Source: Flaccisagitta enflata
Taxonomy: Eukaryota; Chaetognatha; Sagittoidea; Aphragmophora
Direction: 5' to 3'
Length of the DNA: 64,000 bases
NCBI GenBank assembly: GCA_965153355.1
Contig: OZ231127.1
Span: 98,332,001 to 98,396,000, forward strand
This document shows, in pieces, positions 56,701 through 64,000 of the stretch (the first letter of the stretch is position 1; each line of letters starts with the position of its first letter). The position numbers were made by a program, and so were the translations under genes. The notes beneath the pieces are model-generated. The model did no database searches. It saw nothing but the letters and a program-made list of their open reading frames with translations, and was not told the origin of the DNA.

Positions 56701-58551
56701 TCATAAAATATACATTCTTAAAAAAGTAGAGAAAATAGAGTAAAAAGTGAGAAATTTTAAGATTCTTGGTACAATCTCAAAACTCTCTCTGATGACGCCA
56801 TTCATACACCCCTTAATCACTCAAAACAACTTTCAAAAGAAATTTTCATTCAGCCGAGTTGGCTGTAGGGGGGGTGCTAAAACTTTTGCCGCCTCATCAC
56901 ACTGTATTTTGCGTCTGTGTGTAATGTGAAACGTTTCTTAAGCCATTGTTCTTTACTCGGATGCCTGCGGTCCGTCTCAAATGTACAATAAACAACTGGT
57001 TTTTTCAATGCAGTGATCACACGCCCTCACTAGAATGAGTACCACCTGCACTCAAGATGTTGGAGTCAGAAACAACTTTGCAGCCTCCAATTGCAGCCAC
57101 CACCTTTTCCTCATACTCTTTGGAAGATCCCAGTTGAAGCCTTACTAAGCGGGAAAACTGGACGTCGATATTGACTAGCCCATCTTGGTGCAGCTTCATT
57201 GTCGCGTGACTGCCGTCCTAATAGTTGAGATAAAACCATACATTAACCATACATTTAATTACCGGAAAAATACATCTATACAGGGGGTAGAGCTAAATAG
57301 TTTTTAGACCTTTTTACCTTTGTTTTTAGCTCTTTTCAAATTTTAAATGGTGCAAAAAGTTACAACAAGTGACGCAGGGTCACAATTTCATTGCGGATAG
57401 GTGGGCAGGGGTATCCAGCCCCTATCCACACCCCAACTTTCATTCGTTTGTTCGTTTGTTGAAGCTGGGATTAGAGCCTGAAGGCTGAGATTTAAGCCTT
57501 GAGACTGGGATTTAGGCCTTGAGGATAAGACTCCAGCCTCGACGCTGAGATTTGAGACCCAAGGCTGAAATTGAGTCTCGAGGCTGGGATTAAAGCCTCA
57601 AGGCTGGGATTTCAACTAAACAAGGCCGGATACACGGCCACCCATTGCGGGCGGGTGGGCAGGGGCAGAAATGCGTGTTTTCACACTTTTTGACTTGATC
57701 ATTATGGACCAACGGCCAGACCGATGGATGGACCGATGGACGGACTGGCGGACAAAGCCTCTTATAGAGTTGCGTGTCCGCAACTAAAAAGTTAAAACAG
57801 GTCGCCCAAGGGCAATATGTGGTCAGCGATACCCTTTGCCCTGCTTTGCATGATTGTGAATTGAAGTGAGAGGAAGCAGGGCAGCGGTCCCAAAGGGGAC
57901 GAAGTCCTGTAGAACACATGGGGACTTTCGTCGTCTGTTCGTTCGTTCATTCGTCCGTTCGTCCGTCCGTCCGTCCGTCCGCCCCCCTGAAATCTGCCCT
58001 TTCAGGCCTGAAATCTGCCCTCTCAGGCCTAAAATCTGCCCTCTCAGGCCTTGAATCTGTAAGGGCCAATTTCAGACCTGAGAGGGCAGATTTCAGGCCT
58101 GAGAGGGCAGATTCAAGGCCTGAGAAGGCAGATTAAAGGCCTGAGAGGGCAGATTCAAGGCCTGAGAGGGCAGATTTTAGGCCTGAGAGGGAAGATTTCA
58201 GGCCTGAGAGGGCAGATTTCAGGCCTGAGAGACCCTGGGGTGGACGGACGAACGTACGAACGGACGAACGAAAGTCCCCATGTGTTCTACAGGACTTCGT
58301 CCCCTTCGGGGCCGCTGCCCAAAAAGTTATTTACAGTTGAAAACCACTAAACAATAACAGGGAAATCCTAAACCTTGCTTCATCTCTGAGTTTTTTTTCC
58401 GCTTTTTAGGTCTTTTAAACTGTTTTAAATCTTGTTTAGCCCTCCTGTTTATAGAGTGAATAGTACAAAATGGATAGTGAGAATGGAAAATAGAAAAATA
58501 CATTGATTCGATTTCTTAATTGCAAGAAGTTCTTCTGCGTGACTACAACAA

Positions 58552-58632
<81 letters not shown>

Positions 58633-59244
58633 ATACAACAACAACAAACTTGTTTTTCTGTGTTAACAATCCATTGCCGACACTTAAATGAATGGAAGGC
58701 CCTCGCCCAAAAAACACATACCTTCATGTGAAACAGGAAGAGGGACACGACTGCACTCTGAGGCGATCTTAAATCAATCTTCTGCACCTCCACTTCCTCC
58801 TCGTCGAGTTTGTTGGTGTCACTGCCGAGTGTGAATAAGGGCACGTTTCTAGTGAAGATGAAAAACGCGTTCTCCCCATGAAACGCGTTTACAGCGTGAA
58901 CACATTTTCAAGAATTTCAACTGTCCCACGAGGGAGTGAGCAAAGTGAGTGAGCGAGCTTGTGAACAGAGCAAGCAAGCAGAGCATTGCGGAGCAAGTGA
59001 GGGGAGTAAGCGATGCGAGCGAACAAACGTAGCTAGCGACCAAATAGCTGGTTTAAAATAGCGGTTATCTGTTACTATAAACCCACTCTTTGTTGGTGTC
59101 ACTGCCAAGCGTGAATAAGACCTTGCCCAAACTTGGCAGTCGCTTTTCCACATCGATGGACAACGACTCGAGCAAATCGGGGAAAACCCGCGCGTACAGC
59201 ACAACCGTTTCAGTCTCCATCGGAAAATTAGTAACGTTTTCCAT
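50131..59244 (-). CDS. SMS: Spermine synthase, seven-exon gene model
   Basis: Transfers aminopropyl from decarboxylated S-adenosylmethionine to spermidine, giving spermine; a cytosolic dimer in animals. Exons in transcript order: 59244-59087, 58848-58722, 57217-57046, 56206-56030, 53369-53206, 52476-52330, 50469-50131. Phases join without a break and predict about 427 residues (human about 366; extra length is N-terminal). The family signatures are in order: [33 protein letters not shown] across exons 4/5, [12 protein letters not shown] (cofactor loop), MAE then IDED across exons 5/6, and [11 protein letters not shown] with the catalytic Asp. Introns 1-6 are about 0.24, 1.5, 0.84, 2.7, 0.73 and 1.9 kb and are mostly transposons. 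Exons 3-7 are secure. The ATG at 59244 and the exon 1/2 junction are less certain; another upstream exon is possible. Confidence 0.93.
50609..51205 (+). mobile_element. Family G element, shorter subtype, in SMS intron 6
   Basis: CCAGTAAAGGCGGCTCTCAC start, ATGGGGCCCAAAATTGAGAT and repeated CATAGCGCCT, and a TTTTTTCCCAAATG end. (CT)n at 50690-50733 and a B fragment at 50790-50870 are inside. Confidence 0.65.
51269..51789. mobile_element. TIR element with ~30-bp ends, in SMS intron 6
   Basis: ACACCCCTGACAAAATTAGG and its inverse end, flanked by TA. 521 bp, non-coding. Confidence 0.9.
52085..52259 (+). mobile_element. Family B element in SMS intron 6
   Basis: AACAGGGCCAGATACATGGC to GTCGCGTAGCACGCGAC, TAAAAAG. 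Confidence 0.85.
52330..52476 (-). CDS. SMS: Spermine synthase exon 6
   Basis: A 49-codon exon, phase 0 on both sides: TTGACAG|ATTGAC and AAG|GTAATG. Reads [15 protein letters not shown]...[16 protein letters not shown], aligned with IDQMVIDGCKKYMRK...YQVLIEDCIPVLKRYA. Confidence 0.96.
52532..52932. mobile_element. TIR element (GCCGCAC family), copy 2, in SMS intron 5
   Basis: CTTGACTAAAAACAAAGCCG and inverse end, TA on both sides. Homologous over its length to 33073-33483, with much divergence. Confidence 0.85.
53206..53369 (-). CDS. SMS: Spermine synthase exon 5, GC donor
   Basis: Acceptor CCCCGCAG|AA completes AESDLIYT. Contains GGGDGGI, the nucleoside-binding loop. Ends MAE at GAG|GCAAGA, a GC-AG intron donor; the nearest GT would shift the frame into exon 6. 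Confidence 0.95.
53666..53742 (-). pseudogene. U6 snRNA pseudogene in SMS intron 4
   Basis: The minus strand matches U6 from ACATATACTAAAATTGGAAC through ACAGAGA and AGC to the terminal GTTCCATATTTTT. The 5' stem-loop is absent, and 13 bases (CCCCTGCGCAAGG) are missing between two GG dinucleotides, removing part of the internal stem-loop. One further substitution (GAAGCG to GAAACG) is visible. It cannot be functional. Confidence 0.93.
54012..54160 (-). mobile_element. Family B element, diverged, in SMS intron 4
   Basis: TTTATAGTTGCGGACGCGCA start, GTCCGTCTATCTGTC run, CATTTCCCGCCTTGTTT end. Confidence 0.75.
54165..54201. repeat. Tandem 9-bp ATGAGTGCC, four copies
   Basis: Four perfect or near-perfect units. 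Confidence 0.95.
54354..55821. mobile_element. Long-TIR element split by a family A element, in SMS intron 4
   Basis: CAGGGAATACCCCGCCTACC and onward is repeated inverted at 55700-55821; similarity continues about 120 bp with decay. TA flanks at 54352-54353 and 55822-55823. Family A occupies 54958-55653, leaving about 770 bp of the original element. Confidence 0.87.
54958..55653. mobile_element. Family A element, complete
   Basis: Left arm GGGCAGCTGCCCCGAAGGGG, ~17 CCTCTCAGGCCTCAAATCCA monomers in one orientation, right arm and outer arm to GGGCGACCTG. Confidence 0.92.
56030..56206 (-). CDS. SMS: Spermine synthase exon 4
   Basis: Acceptor CTCTTAG|GC, whose pyrimidine tract is the end of a family C element. 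Encodes the linker and start of the catalytic domain ([19 protein letters not shown]). Donor G|GTAAGG, phase 1. Confidence 0.95.
56207..56480. mobile_element. Family C element in SMS intron 3
   Basis: Ends GCGTGTTTCTAGT and ACTAGAAACGCC are inverted. The interior is GAGTGAGCGAAG-rich. The left end abuts exon 4 exactly. Confidence 0.85.
56511..56921. mobile_element. TIR element with ~90-bp ends in SMS intron 3
   Basis: CATACGGACGCAAAATAGAA...TTAGCACCCCCCCTACAGC is repeated inverted at 56840-56921, with TA at both flanks. 411 bp. With the family C copy it makes up most of intron 3. Confidence 0.88.
57046..57217 (-). CDS. SMS: Spermine synthase exon 3
   Basis: Acceptor TATTAG|G, then [19 protein letters not shown], aligned with NGSFANLRIYPHGLVLLDL of the human enzyme. 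Ends LSA in phase 1 at CAG|GTGGTA. Confidence 0.92.
57442..57612. mobile_element. Family A monomer fragment
   Basis: TTCATTCGTTTGTTCG then GGCTGGGATTTAAGCC-type monomers; arms missing. 57218-57441 shows nothing. Confidence 0.75.
57619..57789 (+). mobile_element. Family B element, complete, in SMS intron 2
   Basis: AACAAGGCCGGATACACGGC to AGAGTTGCGTGTCCGCAACT, AAAAA. Confidence 0.9.
57797..58323. mobile_element. Family A foldback element in SMS intron 2
   Basis: Outer and inner arms to about 57985; monomers CTCTCAGGCCTGAAATCTGC reverse orientation near 58060; right arm to CGCTGCCCAAAAAG. Same design as 1940-2512. Confidence 0.92.
58546..58645. repeat. (AAC)n microsatellite
   Basis: About 33 AAC units. 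Confidence 0.98.
58722..58848 (-). CDS. SMS: Spermine synthase exon 2
   Basis: Acceptor CACTAG|A at 58849 lies in the family C element end. The exon reads [10 protein letters not shown] (also in exon 1), then [15 protein letters not shown]...FLFHMK, and ends AAG|GTATGT in phase 0. Confidence 0.75.
58809..58839. repeat. 31-bp exon duplication, copy B
   Basis: 29 of 31 bases equal 59089-59119. Encodes [10 protein letters not shown] of exon 2. Confidence 0.95.
58840..59088. mobile_element. Family C element forming SMS intron 1
   Basis: GCACGTTTCTAGTGAAGATG to ACTATAAACCCACTC; GAGTGAGCAAAGTGAG-rich interior like 56207-56480. It lies exactly between the two 31-bp copies. Confidence 0.9.
59087..59244 (-). 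CDS. SMS: Spermine synthase exon 1 (start tentative)
   Basis: ATG at 59244, [18 protein letters not shown], matches the first strand and helix of the N-terminal, AdoMet-decarboxylase-like dimerisation domain only loosely. The frame stays open to 59065. Donor GA|GTGGGT at 59086 is the only GT whose phase (2) fits the exon 2 acceptor. The last 31 bp are a duplicate of exon 2 sequence. Confidence 0.6.
59089..59119. repeat. 31-bp exon duplication, copy A
   Basis: Pair of 58809-58839, in exon 1. Confidence 0.95.
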
Positions 59245-59995
59245 CTCTGGTTTATTTGCTAATTCTCGAAAATCAACATTGAAGCTTTCATACATACACT
59301 TTAGGCTTAAGTGTTCAAAACCTGCATTGTGAAACCTGTTATAAGGGCACGGTGTACTGTGCGACGAATCTGTTGTTTTTTCTTTGACGCATGAAGCTAT
59401 ATGAAAGAGGTTATTTTCCAAAGAGAGAAAAAGAAACAATATGCTCAACCTAGGAGCAAACCTAACATTACTGTTTATAATTTAGGATAAAAGATAACTT
59501 GAAAATAATTAAGTTTTTAAGTTCTTTTATAGTTATTTGAACTTTTACAAGTATTAATACCTTTGTAGAGAATGCCGGCGGTCCCTCATGGTTGTACCTC
59601 GATTCTTGCCTGTAAAGGTGTGGTTTTTTAATCAATATTGCTAGTGTCAGTACTTCCACCAGTACATTAGTGTACTTTGATTTTTACTTTTGTAAGATAT
59701 TTTGTGTATACTTTATGGTATGGGATTGCCCAACCTATGCTAATGAGGTATGCAGTCAAGCTGAAAGTTTTGTCAGGTATGGTTTATCATTTATTAGTAA
59801 AGGATAATTGTGAGCAATCCGGAGTAAACACCATTGAAAGCTTGAAAGGCTTTCATCCTTCGTTAACTGCAGAATTTTGGCCTCCTTTTATAACGGCAAC
59901 ATTCAACTTTTATACAATTTTATACAAGACCCATTTTGCCTTTTGTGAGCTCAAAAATTTCAATTTCATCAGACAGTCCAAGGAGTAGTTTAACC
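59245..59995. other. Upstream of SMS; mostly AT-rich
   Basis: The exon 1 frame stays open to about 59448, so more 5' coding sequence is possible. 59553-59655 is a diverged copy of the 315-bp family F repeat (GCCGGCGGTCCCTCATGG). Confidence 0.5.
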
Positions 59996-60157
59996 AACAA
60001 GGCCGTAAAAGCCACCGTATACATGGCAGCATTAGGCGCGGACGGGTGGGCAGGAGTGGAAAACCTCAAAAGCGACTTTGTGATGGACTGACGGACTGAC
60101 AAACTAACCGACGGACCGACAAGTGGCTTATAGAGTCGCGTGTCCATGACAAATAAA
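59996..60157 (+). mobile_element. Family B element, diverged
   Basis: AACAAGGCCGTAAAAGCCAC, GGGTGGGCAGGAGTGG, GACGGACCGACAAGTGG, TAGAGTCGCGTGTCCATGAC. Confidence 0.8.
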
Positions 60158-60377
60158 GTGAATTGTAATGTCAGCAGGTGTAACACTGACGATGATGATA
60201 AGCTTTACAACGACGACAGTGACAACGATTACAGCGATGACGATGACGATGACAACAACGAAGACAATTACAATCACAGAAATAGATATAAGCACGTTTG
60301 AAAAAAAAGTCAAGAAGAACAAGACAAAGAATAAGAAGAAGAATAAGGAGAAGAAAAAAAAGAAGAAGAATACTTGC

Positions 60378-60512
60378 AAAAGGTAGATGGTCAGTGTTAC
60401 CCATGCCCTGCCTAAGTAAGTTGTGGTTGAAGTTGAGGGGGGAGCGGGGCAGCGGCCCCGTGGGGGTCTATGACCTATGCTTTCACAAATATGGGGATTT
60501 TCTCCTTCTCCT
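60378..60512. mobile_element. Family A, outer and inner arm only
   Basis: AGATGGTCAGTGTTACCC, GGGGCAGCGGCCCCGTGGGG, CTATGCTTTCACAAATATGG. Confidence 0.85.
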
Positions 60513-60514
60513 TT

Positions 60515-61337
60515 TGGGCAGCGGCCCCGAAGGGGCCGATGACCTATGCTTTCACACAGGACAAATTTCTCCTTCTTCTTCTCCTCCGTCCGTCCACCCC
60601 CTTCGAAGCGCATATCTCAGCCTTGAGGCCTAAATCCTAGCCTCAAGGCCCAAATCCCAGCCTCAAGGCTCAAATCCCAGCCTTGAGGCTCAAATCCCAG
60701 CCTCGAGGCTCAAATTCCAGCCTCGAGGCTCAAATTCCAGCCTTGAGGCTCAAATTCCAGCCTTGAGGCTCAAACCCCAGCCTCAAGGCTCAAATTTCAG
60801 CCTCGAGGCTCAAATCCTTGCCTCGAGGCTCAAATTCGAGCCTTGAGGCTCAAATCCCAGCCTCTAGGCTCAAATCCTAGCCTCTAGGCTCAAATCCCAG
60901 CCTCGAGGCTCAAATACCAGCCTCGAGGCTCAAATCCTTGACTCGAGGCTCAAATCCTGGACTCAAGGCTCAAATCCTGGACTCAAGGCTCAAATCCTGG
61001 ACTCAAGGCTCAAATCCCTGCCTCGAGGCTCAAATCTCTGCGTTGAGGCTCAAATTCCAGCCTTGAGGCTCAAATTCCAGCCTTGAGGCTCAAATCCCAG
61101 CCTTGAGGCTCAAATCACAGCCTTGATTCTCAAATCACAGCCTGGAGGTTCAAATCACAGCCTCGATACTTAAATCTATAATTGATGCTCAAATTTGTGC
61201 CTAGAGCCTCAAATCCTACTAAGCATAGGTCATAGGCCCCTTTGGGGCGGCTGCCCCTCTCACCATCACACATCAACATATGATCACCTAGGGGCAACGG
61301 GTACCGCTGACCATCTAACGCTTTTGCGACTATTCCT
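60515..61337. mobile_element. Family A element, complete, ~28 monomers
   Basis: Left arm GGGCAGCGGCCCCGAAGGGG, CTCAAATCCCAGCCTCGAGG monomers (60610-61210), right arm AAGCATAGGTCATAGGCC, outer arm to TTTTGCGACTATTCC. Confidence 0.93.
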
Positions 61338-61637
61338 CCTTCTCCGTCCCTCCTTCTCCATCCCTCCCCCCCCTCAAATCCCAGTGTCGAGGCCCAAATT
61401 CCAGTCTCGAGGCCCAAATCCCAGTCTTGAGGCCCACATTCCAGCCTCAAGGCCCAAATCCTAGCCTGGAGGCTGAGATTTGGGCCTCACAGCTGGGGTC
61501 TGGGCCTCTTGGCTGAGATTTTGACATTGAGGCCTTGAGGCTGAGATGTGAGCCTCAAGACTGGGATTTGGGCCTCGAGACTGGAATTTGGGCCTCGAGA
61601 CTGGGATTTGAGGGGGGGAGGGGATATAGAAGGGGGA
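61338..61637. mobile_element. Family A palindromic array without arms
   Basis: CCCAGTCTCGAGGCCCAAAT monomers reverse orientation near 61470; flanked by CTCCTTCTCC and GGGGGAGGGG. Confidence 0.8.
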
Positions 61638-62121
61638 ATAGTTGCAAAAGTTAGATGGTCAGCGGTACCCGTGCCCTGCTAAAGTAGGTTGTGGTTGAAG
61701 TTGAGGGGGAAGCAGAGCAGCGGCCCCGAAGGGGTTGATGACCTATGCTTTCACACATATGGGGGATTTTTTCCTTCTCCTCCTTCTCCTTCCCCTTCTC
61801 CTCCTCCGCACCCCCCCTCCCCCAAGCCTCGAGGCCCATATCTTAGCTTTGAGGCCCATATCCCAGCCTCAAGGCCCAAATCCCAGTCTTGAGGCCCAAA
61901 TCCCTTGAGGCTAGAATTTGGGCGTTGGAGTCGGGATTGGGGCCTGGAGGTTGGAATTTGGGCCTCAAGACTGGGATTTAGGCCGCAAGCTGGGATATGG
62001 GCCTCAAGGCTGAGATATGGGCCTCAAGGCTGGGGGGAGGGGGGGGTACGTAGAAGAAGAAGGAGAAGGAGAAGGAGGAGAAGGAGAAAATCCCCCATAT
62101 GTGTGAAAGCATAGGTCATCG

Positions 62122-63421
62122 GGGTGACTACGAATATGTCTTAATTTTTTTTTCTCAATCATATTTGTCTTATAGATATAATTTCTTAATTTACTTTGTC
62201 TCATACGAAAATGTCTTAATTTTGTCTTAAATTGTGTTAAAAATGTGGGTTATTTTGTCATTAAACTTTTTATTTCTCTTTCGTTTTCTTGTTTTACTTT
62301 CTACCCTTCACAATTTGCTATCTGTATTTTTCAATATTCGTGATTCGTGATTCGTTTCTTCATTGCAATTTGCGATCTGGTTTTTGATATTCAATATTCG
62401 TTATTCGTTTCTTCATTACTATTTGCAATCTGAAATATTCAATATTTGTTATTCATGTTTTTTTGGTTATTTACACTCTGAAGTTTTCCATAATCAATAT
62501 TCGTTTTTTTGTTTTTCATTTCTTCTTGGTTCTTTACACTCTGAAGTTTTCCATATTCGATATTCGTTTTTCATTTCTTCTTGGTTCATTACACTGATGT
62601 TTTCCATATTCAATATTCGTTTTTCGTTTTTTCATTTCTCCTTAGTTATTTACACTCTTTATGTTTTCCATATTCAATATTCGCATTTACACTCTTAATG
62701 TTTTCCATATTCGATATTCGCTTTTCGTTTGTCTTTTTTGCCAAAATGTCTTAATTTCTTTCTATTGTCAAAATTAACCTTATTCAGTCCTATTCATCGT
62801 CCATTCTGCATGGATATATTTCTTTTGCTCATTCCGCCATATTTGTTGGCGAATGTCCCTTTCCTTTCAAAACTTCTGCATAATTGCATGATGAGAATGT
62901 CTTAGTTTTTGTTTTATTAAATCAGTATGGACAAAAATGTTTCATGTCTTTTCATTTTTCGTGCTTGTGCAATGTTTACAGAAATGAAAAACAAATGTTG
63001 AAAACATATTTTCTTCAAAGAATGATCCCTAAGCCTAAGGTGAAAAGCGCGAAAAACGAAAAACGAACTTTTTTCTATTTTATTTCGTTCTGCTTCTTGA
63101 AATGAAAAACGCAGTTATGAAAAAAATCTAAGGGACTTATCTTCCAATCTAGATGTTTACAAAAATGTCATTTCATACATTTCAGTTAGAAGGCTGGTTT
63201 GGCATAACTTCAAACGGCACAACAAAGAAATGAAATTAGGAATAACTGAAGATGCAAACAAATGATTAAAAGATGAAATGAATTAAGACATTTTTGGTAA
63301 GACATCTAGATTAAGACATTTTCGTTAAGACATTGAATATTTAAGACAATGAATTTAAGACAAATTTTGTTGTGACAAATCACGCTAAGACATCAAAATT
63401 AAGACATTTTCGTGCATACTC
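62122..63421. mobile_element. hAT-like element, 1300 bp, with exact 8-bp duplication
   Basis: GGTCATCG occurs at 62114-62121 and 63422-63429. Ends GGGTGACTACGAATATGTCT and GAGTATGCACGAAAATGTCT (reversed) match at about 17 of 23 positions. TTAAGACATTTTCG and its complement recur as subterminal repeats near both ends. No transposase; 62390-62720 is a tandem array. Confidence 0.87.
62390..62720. repeat. Tandem ~62-66 bp repeat inside the hAT-like element
   Basis: Four to five units containing TTACACTCTGAAGTTTTCCA and ATATTCGATATTCG. Confidence 0.85.
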
Positions 63422-63454
63422 GGTCATCGACCCCTTTGGGGCCGCTGCCCAAAA

Positions 63455-63514
63455 GGAGCAGGAGAAAATCCCCCATATGTGTGAAAGCATAGGTCATCGA
63501 TGCTGCCCAAAAAG
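63455..63514. mobile_element. Family A arm fragment
   Basis: GGAGCAGGAGAAAATCCCCC...GAAAGCATAGGTCATCGATG, CTGCCCAAAAAG: one more arm, with the GGGGCC core deleted. Confidence 0.8.
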
Positions 63515-63567
63515 CAGAAGAAGAAGAACAACCACAATAAAAGTGACAATGAGAATCAAAGGGAGAA

Positions 63568-63853
63568 AAACAAGGTCATTAGACCTAAGTCACATGCGTC
63601 GGTACTTTCAAAAAGGGTCAGGCAGACAGACGGACAAACATTTTTTTTTTCAAAAAGACAGTTAAAAAAGCTATTCATTACTCCAGGCCTCTTCTCCACT
63701 ACTCAAAAACATGAAACACTTGATAAAAAACCTTTACAACAACTTTGTGACCGACCGACTGACTGACGGATGGACGGACGGACGGACCGACCAACGGACG
63801 GACTGACGGACCAAATAGTGGCTTATAGAGTCGCGTAGCGCGCAACTAAAAAG
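63568..63853 (+). mobile_element. Family B element, diverged
   Basis: AACAAGGTCATTAGACCTAA start, GACGGACGGACGGACC run, TAGAGTCGCGTAGCGCGCAA, CTAAAAAG end. Confidence 0.75.
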
Positions 63854-63889
63854 GTGTCGGAAAAACGAGGAAAAAGGAAAGGAAAACTA

Positions 63890-63936
63890 CAACGCAAACA
63901 AAAACAACAAAAAAAATCAACAACGACAACAACAGT

Positions 63937-63978
<42 letters not shown>

Positions 63979-64000
63979 AACAACAACAACAACAACAACA
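63890..64000. repeat. (AAC)n microsatellite running off the window
   Basis: AAC/ACAACG units to the last base. Confidence 0.97.

Larger units (their letters stand above)
61638..63454. mobile_element. Family A element split by a hAT-like insertion
   Basis: Outer arm TAGTTGCAAAAGTTAGATGG, monomers reversing near 61905, right arm to GCATAGGTCATCG at 62121; the arm resumes at 63422 and ends GGGGCCGCTGCCCAAAAG. Confidence 0.9.

Noticed and set aside
59065-59448. Exon 1 frame taken whole as a 127-aa protein
   Set aside because: Its 3' part reads into the family C element and its 5' part beyond 59244 has no family support.

Overview
The window looks like a repeat-saturated metazoan (probably invertebrate) nuclear sequence. 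Evidence: genes with spliceosomal introns, a two-domain animal-type spermine synthase, a U6 snRNA pseudogene, a non-LTR reverse transcriptase, and Tc1/mariner-, hAT- and Mutator-like DNA transposon remains. Very long microsatellites are common ((TTA)n of nearly 1 kb, (GA)n, (GT)n, (AAC)n). I cannot name the species.

Genes. The one gene I can identify is spermine synthase, on the minus strand at 59244-50131. I reconstruct seven exons from splice-site phase and family alignment; two short exons could be found only this way. Two other long reading frames look like real coding sequence of unknown function: a 285-aa protein (16538-17395, +) with an acidic tail, and a 528-aa open exon (19850-18264, -) whose end runs into a dispersed repeat. 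Other coding remains are a reverse transcriptase core (42276-41185, -) and a decayed Tc1-type transposase tail (about 24190-23915, -).

Repeats by family (names are mine). Family A: foldback elements with a GC-rich terminal arm (core CGGCCCCGAAGGGGCCG) around arrays of ~20-bp palindromic monomers; more than 20 copies at 1-2512, 9.9-13.0 kb, 18 kb, 21.5-22.7 kb, 29.4 kb, 38.7-40.2 kb, 45.7-47.1 kb, 55 kb, 57.4-58.3 kb and 60.4-63.5 kb. Family B: elements running from AACAAGGCC to a GTCGCGTGCACGCGAC hairpin plus TAAAAA, with GGAC/GTCC tetranucleotide runs and sometimes tandem arrays; they recall pearl/DINE-1/Helentron-associated elements. Family C: ~250-270 bp elements in spermine synthase introns. 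Families D, E and G and several single elements have terminal inverted repeats, mostly with TA target duplications. Two larger elements have exact 8-bp duplications and hAT-like ends (40708-43458, 62122-63421).

Layout. 0-5 kb: A/B composite, Mutator-like element, tandem arrays. 5-9.7 kb: AT-rich sequence, (TTA)n, (GT)n. 9.9-14.3 kb: dense A and B cluster. 14.3-21 kb: the quietest part, with the two unknown genes. 21-30 kb: A, B, Tc1 and G elements. 30-38.5 kb: TA-flanked element pairs. 38.7-43.5 kb: A elements, then a telomere-like array split by a hAT-like element. 44.4-47.6 kb: a 3-kb B composite holding two A elements. 48-50 kb: AT-rich. 50-59.3 kb: spermine synthase, with introns largely made of transposons. 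60-64 kb: A elements, one split by a hAT-like insertion.

Most interesting points: an exon-sequence duplication flanking a family C insertion that appears to have created an intron in spermine synthase; repeated A-inside-B composites; and the two families of palindromic, tandem-array elements.
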